Position numbers and translations under genes: made by a program
Shown: one piece after another, positions 9,123 through 18,335 of the stretch
Numbering within the stretch: position 1 is the first letter of the stretch
Layout of the letters: each line of letters begins with the position of its first letter
Assembly (NCBI GenBank): GCA_018399235.1
Contig: JAGYOX010000005.1
Location: 1 to 52,676 of the forward strand
Source of the DNA: Desulfobacterales bacterium
GTDB lineage: Bacteria > Desulfobacterota > Desulfobacteria > Desulfobacterales > Desulfosalsimonadaceae
Direction of reading: 5' to 3'
DNA: 52,676 nucleotides
Notes under the pieces: generated by a model
Databases searched by the model: none
The model's input: the letters and a program-made list of their open reading frames with translations, nothing else
Told to the model about the DNA's origin: nothing

Positions 9123-10442
9123 ATGGCAGGAGTAGTAACGGGTGCCGGTGTTGGCAATATTTTAAAAATTCCTGAGCTTAAACGGCGCATTCTGATCACC
9201 TTTGGATTCCTTCTGGTATACCGTATAGGCGTCCATATTCCGACGCCGGGGGTCAATGCGGAATCGCTGGCGGAATTTTTCGCCCGCCACCAGGATACCA
9301 TTTTCGGTATATTTGATATGTTCTCAGGAGGGGCTTTGGAGCGGATGTCGGTTTTTGCACTTGGCATTATGCCGTATATCAGCGCATCAATTATTTTACA
9401 GCTCCTAACCGTTGTTATTCCCCATTTGGAACAGTTGTCGAAAGAAGGGGAACAGGGCCGCCGGCAGATTACCAAATACACCCGTTACGGAACTGTGGTG
9501 CTCTCTTTTGTCCAGGGGTTTGGAATCAGTATCGGGCTTGAAAAAATGACTGCCCCCGGGGCCATGCCGATCGTTATTGAGCCGGGATGGTCATTCAGGC
9601 TGATGACAGCCGTTACATTGACCGCCGGTACGGCGTTTATTATGTGGCTGGGGGAACAAATCAGCGAACGGGGCATCGGTAATGGGATTTCTTTGATCAT
9701 CTTCGCCGGTATCGTCGCCCGAATGCCGCAGGCGATTGGCAACACATTCCGGATGATGTCTACGGGCGAGATGGGCATTTTTGTGGTTATTATCCTGATT
9801 GTCCTGATGGTGGGAGTTATCGCATTTATTAATTTTATGGAGCAAGGACAGCGGCGAATTCCGGTTCAGTATGCCAAGCGGGTTGTCGGCCGGCGGATGT
9901 ATGGCGGGCAAAGTACGCACCTGCCGCTTAAGATCAATACATCCGGGGTTATCCCCCCGATTTTTGCATCTTCATTGATCATGTTTCCGGCGACATTGGC
10001 CAGTTTTTTTCAGGATGTGCCCATGATGCAGGCTGTGGCATCGGCCATGCGTCCCGGTTCTCTTGTATACGAGTTGATTTTTATCGGGTTTATTGTTTTT
10101 TTCTGCTATTTTTATACGGCAATTACGTTTAATCCGGCGGATGTGGCGGAGAATATGAAAAAATACGGCGGCTACATTCCCGGTATACGCCCGGGCAAGC
10201 GCACGGCGGATTATATTGATAAGGTGCTAACCAGGATTACTCTGGGGGGGGCGATTTATGTGTCTGCTGTTTGCGTGTTGCCGTCTATTTTGATGACCAA
10301 GTTCAATGTTCCCTTTTATTTTGGCGGCACTGCGCTGCTGATTGTCGTTGGGGTGGCCATGGACACGGTCAATCAGATTGAATCGCATTTGATTACAAGA
10401 AACTATGAAGGATTTTTAACTACGGGCAGGGGCAGAAAGTAA
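9123..10442 (+). CDS. secY: Preprotein translocase subunit SecY
   Basis: SecY is the channel of the general secretion (Sec) pathway in the inner membrane and works with SecE, SecG and SecA. The 439-residue protein has the usual length and about ten hydrophobic segments. The signatures GVHIPTPG, the plug-region [27 protein letters not shown] stretch (9320-9400) and the cytoplasmic loop [18 protein letters not shown] are clear. The gene follows rplO by two bases. Downstream it is followed directly by infA; adk and map, frequent neighbours here, are absent. Confidence 0.97.
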   Translation: MAGVVTGAGVGNILKIPELKRRILITFGFLLVYRIGVHIPTPGVNAESLAEFFARHQDTIFGIFDMFSGGALERMSVFALGIMPYISASIILQLLTVVIPHLEQLSKEGEQGRRQITKYTRYGTVVLSFVQGFGISIGLEKMTAPGAMPIVIEPGWSFRLMTAVTLTAGTAFIMWLGEQISERGIGNGISLIIFAGIVARMPQAIGNTFRMMSTGEMGIFVVIILIVLMVGVIAFINFMEQGQRRIPVQYAKRVVGRRMYGGQSTHLPLKINTSGVIPPIFASSLIMFPATLASFFQDVPMMQAVASAMRPGSLVYELIFIGFIVFFCYFYTAITFNPADVAENMKKYGGYIPGIRPGKRTADYIDKVLTRITLGGAIYVSAVCVLPSILMTKFNVPFYFGGTALLIVVGVAMDTVNQIESHLITRNYEGFLTTGRGRK

Positions 10443-10461
10443 ATATTGACAGGAGCGATTA

Positions 10462-10680
10462 ATGGCGAAGGAAGAGCCGATAAAGGTTCAGGGCACAGTA
10501 ATCGAGACATTGCCGAATGCAATGTTTAAGGTGGAGTTGGAAAACAAGCACCAGATACTCGCCCATATTTCAGGCAAAATGCGGATGCATTTTATCAAGA
10601 TTCTACCGGGGGATACGGTGACCGTGGAATTATCCCCCTACGATCTTAGCCGGGGGCGAATCACCTATCGGTCAAAATAA
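10462..10680 (+). CDS. infA: Translation initiation factor IF-1
   Basis: IF-1 binds the 30S A site during initiation. The 72-residue product is a single OB fold with the family sequence [20 protein letters not shown] and [24 protein letters not shown], ending in RGRITYR. It lies 19 bases after secY and 34 bases before rpmJ. GGAGCG provides the ribosome binding site. Confidence 0.97.
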   Translation: MAKEEPIKVQGTVIETLPNAMFKVELENKHQILAHISGKMRMHFIKILPGDTVTVELSPYDLSRGRITYRSK

Positions 10681-10714
10681 CAGGAAACGCGTTGTTTTTT
10701 TATGAGGTCAGACG

Positions 10715-10828
10715 ATGAAAGTCAGTGCATCGGTAAAAAAAAGATGTCGCAATTGCAAGATAATTAGACGAAGAGGCGTGGTGTGGGTGATCTGTACGAA
10801 TAAACGCCATAAACAGCGTCAGGGGTAA
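10715..10828 (+). CDS. rpmJ: 50S ribosomal protein L36, zinc form
   Basis: This 37-residue gene starts at the ATG at 10715 and ends with TAA at 10828. It reads [20 protein letters not shown], then [17 protein letters not shown]. It keeps the C-x2-C...C...H set of the zinc-binding (C+) L36 form. A GAGGT sequence lies upstream. The position between infA and rpsM is the standard one, which secures the call. Confidence 0.96.
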   Translation: MKVSASVKKRCRNCKIIRRRGVVWVICTNKRHKQRQG

Positions 10829-10841
10829 AAGGAGGCAGGTT

Positions 10842-11225
10842 TTGGCAAGAATCGCTGGGGTCGATTTACCAAAGGGGAAATCCGTTTTTATCGGATTGAC
10901 CTATATTTATGGAATCGGTCAGTCTACGTCGCGGAGTATTTTAGGCCGCCTGAATATTGATGAGAATCTCCGCACAGATGATTTGACGGATTCCGATATT
11001 AACAATATACGCAAGATCATTGATAATGATTATAAGGTAGAGGGCGAGCTACGGACTGAAACATCAATGAACATCAAACGGCTGATGGACCTGGGTTGTT
11101 ATCGCGGTTTGCGCCACCGGAAGTCACTGCCGGTCCACGGGCAGCGGACCTCTACCAATGCCAGAACCCGTAAGGGTCCGAAACGGTCTGCGGTCAAAAA
11201 GAAGGGCGGCGCGAAAAAGAAATAA
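10842..11225 (+). CDS. rpsM: 30S ribosomal protein S13 (TTG start)
   Basis: S13 forms intersubunit bridges from the 30S head and contacts P-site tRNA. The 127-residue product begins [12 protein letters not shown], has the helix-two-turn-helix segment [11 protein letters not shown] and the C-terminal [18 protein letters not shown] tail that reaches the tRNA. The start is TTG at 10842 after AAAGGAGG; there is no alternative ATG that keeps the conserved N-terminus. This gene opens the alpha operon part of the cluster. Confidence 0.97.
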   Translation: MARIAGVDLPKGKSVFIGLTYIYGIGQSTSRSILGRLNIDENLRTDDLTDSDINNIRKIIDNDYKVEGELRTETSMNIKRLMDLGCYRGLRHRKSLPVHGQRTSTNARTRKGPKRSAVKKKGGAKKK

Positions 11226-11249
11226 TTTTTAATCAACAAGGGCGAAACT

Positions 11250-11642
11250 ATGGCTAAGGTGAAACGAGCGCGGACAAAGAAAAAGGTAAAAAAGAATATT
11301 GAGAACGGGGTTGTTCATATTCAATCCACGTTTAACAATACGATTGTCACGATTACTGATCCCAATGGCAATGTCGTAGCCTGGTCCAGTGCGGGGATGA
11401 ACGGGTTCAAGGGCTCCCGGAAAAGTACACCATTTGCGGCGCAGTTGGCTTCTGAAGATGCGGCGAAAAAAGCCAGAGAACATGGTATGAAAAATGTGGA
11501 AGTATATGTGAAGGGGCCGGGACCGGGACGTGAATCTGCATTAAAGGCCCTTCAGGGCGTGGGGTTTACCGTTGTCATGATAAGGGATGTTACCCCCGTT
11601 CCACATAATGGCTGCAAGCCCAAAAAGCGGCGGCGGGTATAA
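11250..11642 (+). CDS. rpsK: 30S ribosomal protein S11
   Basis: S11 forms the platform of the 30S subunit with S18 and S21. The 130-residue product contains the family's [19 protein letters not shown] strand, the [19 protein letters not shown] segment and the C-terminal [18 protein letters not shown]. It lies 24 bases after rpsM. The gap to rpsD is 99 bases and shows no clear terminator. Confidence 0.97.
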   Translation: MAKVKRARTKKKVKKNIENGVVHIQSTFNNTIVTITDPNGNVVAWSSAGMNGFKGSRKSTPFAAQLASEDAAKKAREHGMKNVEVYVKGPGPGRESALKALQGVGFTVVMIRDVTPVPHNGCKPKKRRRV

Positions 11643-11741
11643 TCCTATAATTTAAACCCGCGATGGAAAATTCAAGGCGGCTCGTGTCTGATGGAATATA
11701 ACCAAACGACAGGGGGATGCTGATATTTAAGGGAGGAAGCG

Positions 11742-12371
11742 TTGTCACGGTATCGCGATTCAGTTTGTCGGATATGCCGACGGGAAAATTTAAAGCTATA
11801 TTTGAAGGGTGATCGATGTTATTCGGATAAATGTGCATTTGATCGCCGGGGCTACCCCCCGGGCCAGCACGGGCAAAGACGCGGCGGCAAAATATCCGAT
11901 TATGGCATTCAGTTAAGAGAGAAACAAAAGGTCAAGCGTAGCTACGGACTTTCTGAGAAGCAGTTTAGGTTGGCATTTGAAAAGGCGGATCAGAAAAAAG
12001 GCATCACCGGTACCAATCTGCTGTTAATATTGGAACAGCGGCTTGATAACGTAGTTTATCGTTTGGGTTTAGCCAATTCCCGCCCCCAGGCCCGGCAGCT
12101 TGTTCGCCATAACCATTTTCTGGTAAACGGTTGGAAGGTTAATATTCCGTCTTTCCAAGTAAAGGTTGGGGATGTGGTTGAGGTTCGGGAAAAAAGCCGG
12201 AGCGTTCAGGCAATCAATGATGCCGTGGAAGCCGTGGTAAGGCGGACCGCACCGTCCTGGCTGGCGCTTGATGCGGAAAATATGAAGGGAACCATTCAAT
12301 CATTGCCGACGCGTGAAGATATAACAATGCCGATTCAGGAAAATCTGATTGTCGAGTTGTATTCCAAGTAA
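11742..12371 (+). CDS. rpsD: 30S ribosomal protein S4, zinc form (TTG start)
   Basis: S4 starts assembly of the 30S body; in E. coli it also represses the alpha operon. The 209-residue protein has a zinc-binding N-terminus with four cysteines (CRIC, then CYSDKC), followed by [11 protein letters not shown] and the S4 RNA-binding domain ([20 protein letters not shown], about residues 97-160). The start is TTG at 11742 after GGGAGGAA. The 99-base gap upstream may contain leader structure but I see no clear fold. Confidence 0.96.
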   Translation: MSRYRDSVCRICRRENLKLYLKGDRCYSDKCAFDRRGYPPGQHGQRRGGKISDYGIQLREKQKVKRSYGLSEKQFRLAFEKADQKKGITGTNLLLILEQRLDNVVYRLGLANSRPQARQLVRHNHFLVNGWKVNIPSFQVKVGDVVEVREKSRSVQAINDAVEAVVRRTAPSWLALDAENMKGTIQSLPTREDITMPIQENLIVELYSK

Positions 12372-12441
12372 TTATTCAAGTTGCCGAGGCCGCGATTGGG
12401 GTGGTCTTGTGCATGTCCTTGTATATTATTTCATGTCAATG

Positions 12442-12460
12442 TGTTGGCTTAATGCCAACA
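12442..12460 (+). promoter_or_regulatory. Stem-loop in the rpsD-rpoA gap
   Basis: The 133-base gap between rpsD and rpoA contains a seven-base perfect stem (TGTTGGC / GCCAACA) with a five-base loop TTAAT. It is not followed by a T run, so it is not a classical terminator. It could be an RNA processing or attenuation element that sets the level of rpoA against the ribosomal proteins. That role is inference; only the inverted repeat is seen. Confidence 0.45.
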
Positions 12461-12504
12461 GCCGCCTGGCCGGGCATTATTAAAGGAATTTCTGGAGATC
12501 GAAA

Positions 12505-13527
12505 ATGTCATTAAACGAACTCAGTTATATGAACTGGCGGGAAATTATTAAACCGGAAAAGGCTCAAGTCGACGATCAGGTCGAAAACTACGGCAAATTC
12601 GTGTGGGAGCCGTTGGAACGCGGGTTTGGTATCACCATCGGTAATGCTTTGCGCCGGATCATTTTATCCTCGATCTGGGGGGCTGCGATTTGTTCCGTTA
12701 AAATAGAAGGCGTCATGCACGAATTCAGTACAATCCCCGGGGTTTTAGAAGATGTCTCTGAAATAATTCTGAATTTAAAAAATATTCGCCTCAAAATGGA
12801 TGATACGGAGGAAAAAACCCTTGAGATCAATGCTTCCGGGGAATCCGCCGTTAAGGCGGGAGATATTAAAAGTCCGGATGGCAAAGTCACAATAATGAAT
12901 CCCGATCAGCATATTGCTACGCTTTCAGAAGATGGCGAGCTAAAGATGACAATGACTGTGAAGGCTGGTAAGGGCTACTCCCTGGCGGAAACTCACAAGG
13001 ATCCGGAGGCTCCCATTGGCACACTTCCCATTGATGCGGTCTTTTCTCCAATTAAACGGGTAAATTATACCATCGGCAATGCCAGGGTCGGACAGCAGAC
13101 CGACTACGACAAACTGACCATGGAAGTGTGGACGGATGGTTCAGTCGCCCCGGAGGATGCTGTTGCCTATGCAGCCAAAATTCTAAAAGAACAACTCAAT
13201 GTCTTCATCAATTTTGATGAAAATGCCGTGCCTGAAATCAGGAGGGTAGAGGCTGATGAATCAACACCGAAATTTAATGAGAACCTCTATCTTGATGTGG
13301 ATGAGCTTGAGCTTTCCGTCCGGAGTGCCAACTGTCTCCGTAACGCAAATATTACAAAAATATACCAGTTGGTTCAAAAAACGGAATCGGAAATGCTGAA
13401 GACCAAAAATTTCGGACGGAAATCGTTAAATGAAATCAAGGAGCTGTTAACCGAACTCGGTCTTTCTTTGGGGATGAACCTTGAAGGCTTTACACCACCG
13501 GAAGAGGATAAGGATCAAGAGGAATAA
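12505..13527 (+). CDS. rpoA: DNA-directed RNA polymerase subunit alpha
   Basis: The alpha subunit is the scaffold on which RNA polymerase assembles and the contact for UP elements and activators. The 340-residue protein has the N-terminal dimerisation domain ([17 protein letters not shown], about residues 35-55), and the C-terminal domain with the [14 protein letters not shown] and [12 protein letters not shown] helix-hairpin-helix segments (about residues 270-325). GGAGATC upstream serves as ribosome binding site. The rplQ gene follows after five bases. Confidence 0.98.
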   Translation: MSLNELSYMNWREIIKPEKAQVDDQVENYGKFVWEPLERGFGITIGNALRRIILSSIWGAAICSVKIEGVMHEFSTIPGVLEDVSEIILNLKNIRLKMDDTEEKTLEINASGESAVKAGDIKSPDGKVTIMNPDQHIATLSEDGELKMTMTVKAGKGYSLAETHKDPEAPIGTLPIDAVFSPIKRVNYTIGNARVGQQTDYDKLTMEVWTDGSVAPEDAVAYAAKILKEQLNVFINFDENAVPEIRRVEADESTPKFNENLYLDVDELELSVRSANCLRNANITKIYQLVQKTESEMLKTKNFGRKSLNEIKELLTELGLSLGMNLEGFTPPEEDKDQEE

Positions 13528-13532
13528 TAGGT

Positions 13533-13946
13533 ATGCGACATCGAAAGAGCGGATTTAAACTAAATCGTACAGCCAGCCATCGGAAGGCGCTTTTCCGAAA
13601 CATGATCACCTCGCTGTTTAAATACGGAAAAATTAAAACAACCGATGCCAAAGCCAAAGAGTTGCGTCGATGGGCTGATCATATGATAACATTGGCCAAG
13701 CAGGGTGATCTTCATGCACGTCGACAGGCTTTATCAGTTATGCGTGAAAAAGCCGTTGTTTATCAACTATTCAGTGAAGCACCGGAGCGATTTGCGGACC
13801 AGGCCGGCGGTTACACCCGTATCATAAAATTAGGCCCCCGCAGAGGCGATGCGGCATCGCTTTCCATGATTGAACTGACCGGGGTTCCGATGGAATCGGG
13901 CAAAAAGCAGAAGGGCGAGAAAAAAAAGAAGAAAGCCACCGCCTGA
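13533..13946 (+). CDS. rplQ: 50S ribosomal protein L17
   Basis: L17 surrounds the tunnel exit with L22 and L32. The 137-residue product has the family opening [20 protein letters not shown] and the [24 protein letters not shown] segment, then the [22 protein letters not shown] end. A basic lysine-rich tail ([14 protein letters not shown]) follows. It is the last gene of the ribosomal cluster and is followed by a terminator. Confidence 0.97.
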   Translation: MRHRKSGFKLNRTASHRKALFRNMITSLFKYGKIKTTDAKAKELRRWADHMITLAKQGDLHARRQALSVMREKAVVYQLFSEAPERFADQAGGYTRIIKLGPRRGDAASLSMIELTGVPMESGKKQKGEKKKKKATA

Positions 13947-13977
13947 CTACCAATAATCATTGGTGGAATCATTTTAT

Positions 13978-14039
13978 CCCTGCCCTGTCCGTTTCTCTCC
14001 CCCCCTTCATGAGTATCCAATAACGGGCAGGGCTTTTTT
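13978..14039 (+). terminator. Intrinsic terminator of the ribosomal cluster
   Basis: An eight-base perfect stem (CCCTGCCC at 13978-13985 and GGGCAGGG at 14025-14032) is followed by CTTTTTTA. The loop is long, about 39 bases. A second small hairpin (ACCAAT/ATTGGT, 13949-13964) lies directly after the rplQ stop. The position after the last gene supports the call. Confidence 0.75.
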
Positions 14040-14051
14040 AATAGGCTGCTA

Positions 14052-14243
14052 ATGAAAAAATATTTTAAAATTTTAATATGCCTGATCGTCCTGGTATTGA
14101 GCAGCGGCTGCGTGTTGACAAAGCTGGTCACCGTGCCCATGCGGGTAGGCGGCGCAGTTGTTTCCATCGTACCGGTAGTGGGTAACCCAGCCCACGATAC
14201 GGTTGACGAGGCGGCTGAAAAGGTTGATAAAATCCCTATTTAG
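14052..14243 (+). CDS. Small putative lipoprotein
   Basis: This 63-residue product has a lysine-bearing start, a hydrophobic stretch and the sequence LVLSSGC, which looks like a lipobox with the cysteine at residue 20. The mature part contains TVPMRVGGAVVSIVPVVGN and ends in a short acidic DEAAEKVDKIPI segment. Proteins with a similar pattern occur in other proteobacteria as conserved small proteins (I believe the DUF6726 group, not verified). Function is unknown. It begins only 12 bases after the ribosomal terminator and converges with comEC. Confidence 0.7.
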   Translation: MKKYFKILICLIVLVLSSGCVLTKLVTVPMRVGGAVVSIVPVVGNPAHDTVDEAAEKVDKIPI

Positions 14244-14256
14244 CCCATGAATGCAA

Positions 14257-16767
14257 TTAATGCGGAAGTCTTATGGAATCTCCGCATACCGGATCCAAGC
14301 AGACCTGATTGTTACCCAGCCTAATCTTAACCGCCCCATGTTTATTTGTTACTAATATCTTATACCCCCTCTCCTGATATCGATGTATAACTTCTGCCGC
14401 CGGCAGGTCAAACCGATTCTTTGATCCCGCAGAGACAACCACTACCTTTGGGCTGATCGCATTTAAAAGGTTGGGGGTGCTCGAGGTTTTGCTGCCATGG
14501 TGGGGAGATACCAGCACGGTTGCACCAAGTACCTTTCCCCCTCTTGCCACCAGTTCTTTTTCTGCCGCCTTCATAATGTCTCCCGGGAAGATAATGGATT
14601 GGCCCTTGTAGGTGACTTTTAGCACGATTGAGCAATTATTGGTGTTGTGTACATGCCGGGTCATAAAGTCCGTCGGCGGATAAAGGATATCGAATTTTAC
14701 ACCGTTGATTTCAAAATGTCGGGGGATCTGCGCAAACGGTGGATGCTTGATGTTTTGTTCGTCAATTGTTTGAATAAAATTGTTGTATTCATTCGTATCC
14801 ACCGGTTGATGGGTGGAAAAAACCTGTTTAACATTAAAATGCTTTAGGATATAGATCAATCCGTTCAAGTGGTCCGCATCGGGGTGTGAAAGTACGACGG
14901 TATCAACGGTTCCGATTTTTTGACCCCATAAAAACGGGGCGACCAAGTATCTGCCAACATCAAAGGCCGAGTTGTTCATAAATCCGCCGCCGTCAACAAG
15001 CATACAGTATCCATCCGGCAGTTCCAGGAGGCTGGCGCTGCCTTGGCCTACGTCAATGATTGTCGCGGAAAACCGATCCCTCCAGAAGCGAGCGTGGCAC
15101 CAATACCCGATGTCTAATGTAAACAGGAGAACCGCAGCCGTTACCAGAATGATGACAGGGCGTTCAAAGCATTTGGTTGACGGGTGAAGGCTCTTTTTTT
15201 GTCTGATTATATAGAGCAGCCCGAAGATCAACGTATAGGCGCAGGCCATCTCAAGAATCGATGGTGTAACTGTTTTGATCGCACTATAGGGCCACTCTCC
15301 AATGGGGTAAATGATGGAAAGAGCCCACTGAATACCAATGCTGGCCGTTTTTATGCCCCAGGCGGCCATGGGGGGATGCGTGGGTAACAGAACAAGTACT
15401 GAGAACAGGGAGACGGGGACAACAAAAAAACCGATCAGGGGGATAACCAGAAGGTTGGTTAACAGGCCAAAGACGGCGGTTTGATTAAAATAATGCAGGA
15501 TCAGGGGCGTGGTGCCGAGGATGGCGAAAAAGGATACGGCGGTAAACGATACCAGGGGAGGGAGTATGGAGCCTGGCAGCCGGTTTATCCACCGGGTGGT
15601 CGAAAGCCCTAAAATAATCGTTAAAACAGCGGTAAACGAGAGCTGAAAAGAAATGGAAAAAAGAGACGGGGGGTAGACGATTAAAACGATCAATGCGGCC
15701 GTTGCCAAGGTATTGATAAGATCTTGATCGCGTTCAAATAAAAAGGAGACCAGAAAAACGCTTACCATAATCACCGCCCGTTGGGTAGAAGGAGACATAC
15801 CCGCCAGCAGCCCGTAGCCCCATACCGGAATAAGGGTCAGTATCGCCGCCCACTTTCGGGACCAGCCGCGATGGAGCAAAGGCTTCCAGATCCCCAGTAT
15901 GTGCTTGAAAAAAAAGAAGGCAAAGCTGGCCACAATCCCAATATGAAGCCCGGAAATGGCGAGCACATGGCTTGCGCCGGCCCGGTTAAAAGCGGTTTTA
16001 AGGGAGGGTGAAAGCAGCTCCCGTTTGCCAAGGACCAGAGCGGAAAGAATCGCCCGGCTATCACCTTCAGCCGCATTAGTAATCAGCTTCTCAACTGACC
16101 GGCGCGCTTTGTTAAGCAGGCTTGCGGTCAGGCCAGGGGGGCGGTCTTTTTTGACCTGGATTTGGCTGCCCAAGGCATAGGCGCTTGCCCAGATATTTTT
16201 ATACGTCATGAATGATTTGTAATCAAATCCACCGGGGTTGTTGAAATTATGGAACGGTTTGATTTTGCTGAAAAAGGTAATTTGATCGCCCAGGCGTATC
16301 GGATGCTTCGGCCCATATACCGTAACCCGGAGCCTCCCCCTTGCCGCGATGGATGTTTTGGATTTGCCCGGTTCGGCCAGGCGGATTTCAGACAATATCA
16401 ATTTCAGCCGGTTTCCCTCCCTGATCGGATCAGTGGCAATACGGCCGGTGATTTGCCATGTATTTTCATTTTCACCGATCAAGCGGTTTAAATGATCAGC
16501 TGTATGGGAAACAAGCTGCCAGGGTGACAGACAGAGATAGCCCAGGGCAAAATAGAGGAAAAGGGGTGCAAGCCGGAGAGGTTTTTTCAGGCTGATGCAG
16601 AGGCCGACCGCGGCCGCTGCAAAAAGACATCCGGCAAAAGACGCTTTAAAATGTCCTGGAAAGCAATGGGCGGTCACAATACCGCCCATCAAGGCAAAAA
16701 GAAGTGGTATCAGCGGCCTGAAAAAAAAATGGTCGGTAATTTTTTCTCTGATGGGGAAATGGGGCAT
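14257..16767 (-). CDS. comEC: ComEC/Rec2-type DNA uptake channel protein
   Basis: ComEC moves single-stranded DNA across the inner membrane during natural transformation. The 836-residue protein has the three expected parts: an N-terminal membrane/OB region, the multi-pass competence domain with LAISGLHIGI near residues 265-280, and a C-terminal metallo-beta-lactamase-like domain with the metal motif LSHPDADHLNGL and later SPHHGSKTSS. It starts six bases after murA on the same strand, so the two genes are probably one operon. Other competence genes are not in the window. ComEC is widespread in bacteria not known to be transformable, so activity cannot be assumed. Confidence 0.93.
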   Translation of the reverse strand: MPHFPIREKITDHFFFRPLIPLLFALMGGIVTAHCFPGHFKASFAGCLFAAAAVGLCISLKKPLRLAPLFLYFALGYLCLSPWQLVSHTADHLNRLIGENENTWQITGRIATDPIREGNRLKLILSEIRLAEPGKSKTSIAARGRLRVTVYGPKHPIRLGDQITFFSKIKPFHNFNNPGGFDYKSFMTYKNIWASAYALGSQIQVKKDRPPGLTASLLNKARRSVEKLITNAAEGDSRAILSALVLGKRELLSPSLKTAFNRAGASHVLAISGLHIGIVASFAFFFFKHILGIWKPLLHRGWSRKWAAILTLIPVWGYGLLAGMSPSTQRAVIMVSVFLVSFLFERDQDLINTLATAALIVLIVYPPSLFSISFQLSFTAVLTIILGLSTTRWINRLPGSILPPLVSFTAVSFFAILGTTPLILHYFNQTAVFGLLTNLLVIPLIGFFVVPVSLFSVLVLLPTHPPMAAWGIKTASIGIQWALSIIYPIGEWPYSAIKTVTPSILEMACAYTLIFGLLYIIRQKKSLHPSTKCFERPVIILVTAAVLLFTLDIGYWCHARFWRDRFSATIIDVGQGSASLLELPDGYCMLVDGGGFMNNSAFDVGRYLVAPFLWGQKIGTVDTVVLSHPDADHLNGLIYILKHFNVKQVFSTHQPVDTNEYNNFIQTIDEQNIKHPPFAQIPRHFEINGVKFDILYPPTDFMTRHVHNTNNCSIVLKVTYKGQSIIFPGDIMKAAEKELVARGGKVLGATVLVSPHHGSKTSSTPNLLNAISPKVVVVSAGSKNRFDLPAAEVIHRYQERGYKILVTNKHGAVKIRLGNNQVCLDPVCGDSIRLPH

Positions 16768-16773
16768 TTCAGG

Positions 16774-18033
16774 CTATGATTGTGCAGGTACCCGCTTGAT
16801 GGAAGCCCCTAGTCGGCTGAATTTTTTTTCTATGGCATCATATCCGCGGTCCAGGTGATAGACCCGCTTGATCCGGGTAGTTCCTTTGGCTACCATGCCG
16901 GCAAGAATCAGGGATGCGCTGGCCCGCAAATCGGTTGCCATAACCGGTGCGCCGGATAATTCAGAGACACCGCGGACCATGGCATGGCTGCCGGAAATGG
17001 TAATATCCGCCCCCATCCGCCGGAGTTCGCTCACATGGATAAACCGGTTTTCAAAAACGTTTTCCGAAATTACTGAAAATCCGTTGGCCACTGACATAAG
17101 GACCATGAACTGGGCCTGCATATCCGTTGGAAAACCCGGGTAGGGCATGGTTTTAACATCAACGCTGTTGATCGGATGGTTGCCCTTGATCCGGATCGAT
17201 TTGTCCCGGCATTCAATGTCAGCCCCTGTTTTCTTGAGTTTGAGGATTAACTCTTTGAGGTGCGCCGGCTGGCATTCATGGATCAAAATTTCCCCATTGG
17301 TAATTGCTGCCGCCACCATAAAGGTTCCGGTTTCAATTCGGTCCGGGATGATGGTGGCGGTTACCGGGTGAAGCTCTTTGACGCCGTTTATTGTGATAGT
17401 GGAGCTGCCAACCCCTGAAATATCCGCACCCATCAAATTCAATACATCCGCCAATGCCGTTATTTCAGGCTCCCGGGCCACATTATGCAAGAGAGTCCGG
17501 CCTTCGGCCAAAACGGCGGCCATCATCAGGTTTTCCGTTCCTGTAACCGTGGGTAAGTCCAGATAGATTTCGGTTCCCCTCAGTTTTTTGGCCGAGGCCT
17601 CCACATAGCCATGCGCCAATGTAATTTCAGCGCCTAACCGTGAAAGGCCGTTCAGATGTTGTTCAATAGGGCGGGCGCCAATGGCACATCCGCCCGGCAG
17701 GGAAACCCGGGCTCGTTTCATCCTTGCCAGCAGGGGGCCCAGAACCAGTATGGAGGCCCTCATTTTCCTGACATGCTCATACGGGGCTTCAAAATGGGAA
17801 AGGTTCCCGGTATCAATGGAGAAGATGTTGTCATGGAATTCAACCTCCGCTCCCATGTCGAGCAACACCTCCTGAATACTTTCTATATCCTTTAGGGCCG
17901 GCACATTATGGAATGTAAAGCGGCCGCCAACCAGGATGGTGGCCGCAATGATCGGCAGCGCCGCGTTTTTGGCCCCGCTGACCGTTACTTCGCCGTTTAA
18001 TGGGTTGCCGCCGTTGATTAGGATTTCGTCCAC
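16774..18033 (-). CDS. murA: UDP-N-acetylglucosamine 1-carboxyvinyltransferase
   Basis: MurA transfers enolpyruvate from phosphoenolpyruvate to UDP-GlcNAc, the first committed step of peptidoglycan synthesis. The 419-residue product has the usual length, the GAKNAALPI segment with the catalytic lysine near residue 22, and the active-site loop LPGGCAIGARP with Cys116, the residue hit by fosfomycin. The start is a GTG at 18033, giving MDEILINGG as in other MurA proteins. It lies directly downstream of the qrc terminator and upstream of comEC. Confidence 0.95.
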   Translation of the reverse strand: MDEILINGGNPLNGEVTVSGAKNAALPIIAATILVGGRFTFHNVPALKDIESIQEVLLDMGAEVEFHDNIFSIDTGNLSHFEAPYEHVRKMRASILVLGPLLARMKRARVSLPGGCAIGARPIEQHLNGLSRLGAEITLAHGYVEASAKKLRGTEIYLDLPTVTGTENLMMAAVLAEGRTLLHNVAREPEITALADVLNLMGADISGVGSSTITINGVKELHPVTATIIPDRIETGTFMVAAAITNGEILIHECQPAHLKELILKLKKTGADIECRDKSIRIKGNHPINSVDVKTMPYPGFPTDMQAQFMVLMSVANGFSVISENVFENRFIHVSELRRMGADITISGSHAMVRGVSELSGAPVMATDLRASASLILAGMVAKGTTRIKRVYHLDRGYDAIEKKFSRLGASIKRVPAQS

Positions 18034-18055
18034 GATAAAAACTTTTCGTACCCGT

Positions 18056-18115
18056 TAATAAAAAAAGCGTTACTCCGCGCGCGATGCTAAGGGGATGGGC
18101 GGCGGAATAACGCTT
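18056..18115 (-). terminator. Terminator of the qrc operon
   Basis: Read on the minus strand, a 14-base arm (AAGCGTTATTCCGC) at 18102-18115 pairs with GCGGAGTAACGCTT at 18065-18078, with one mismatch, and is followed by a run of T (seven A in a row on the plus strand at 18060-18066). It ends the qrc transcription unit just before murA. Confidence 0.85.
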
Positions 18116-18152
18116 GTTTAAAATGGAGCAAAGGGCCTGTTAAGGCCTAAAC

Positions 18153-18314
18153 CTAATGGTTATCCCCTTTATCTTCTTCCCGAAAGGTATCCACAGCCGA
18201 TTTGATGATGCAATACGTCAGCCCCAAGCCGACAATCGACAAAACATACCATAAGGCCCCATGGAAGACCAGATGGGGAATATCCCACGCCCATTCAAAA
18301 TTGAAAGGAAACAT
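18153..18314 (-). CDS. 53-residue membrane protein, possible extra Qrc subunit
   Basis: This short gene starts at the ATG at 18314 (AAGGAGAA upstream, eight bases before the start) and stops with TAG at 18155-18153. The product begins MFPFNFEWAWDIPHLVFHGA, has one hydrophobic segment (LWYVLSIVGLGLTYCII, about residues 21-37) and a charged tail rich in D, E and K. It lies 21 bases after qrcD and immediately before the operon terminator, so it is co-transcribed with qrcABCD. The characterised Qrc complex is described with four subunits. I know of no named function for this protein; a small accessory subunit of Qrc is inference. Confidence 0.72.
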   Translation of the reverse strand: MFPFNFEWAWDIPHLVFHGALWYVLSIVGLGLTYCIIKSAVDTFREEDKGDNH

Positions 18315-18335
18315 ATGTGTTCTCCTTGCTTTTTG

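Noticed and set aside
14408-14635. Open frame of 75 codons on the minus strand inside comEC
   Set aside because: It is a shadow in another frame of the clear metallo-beta-lactamase domain of comEC and has no ribosome binding site.
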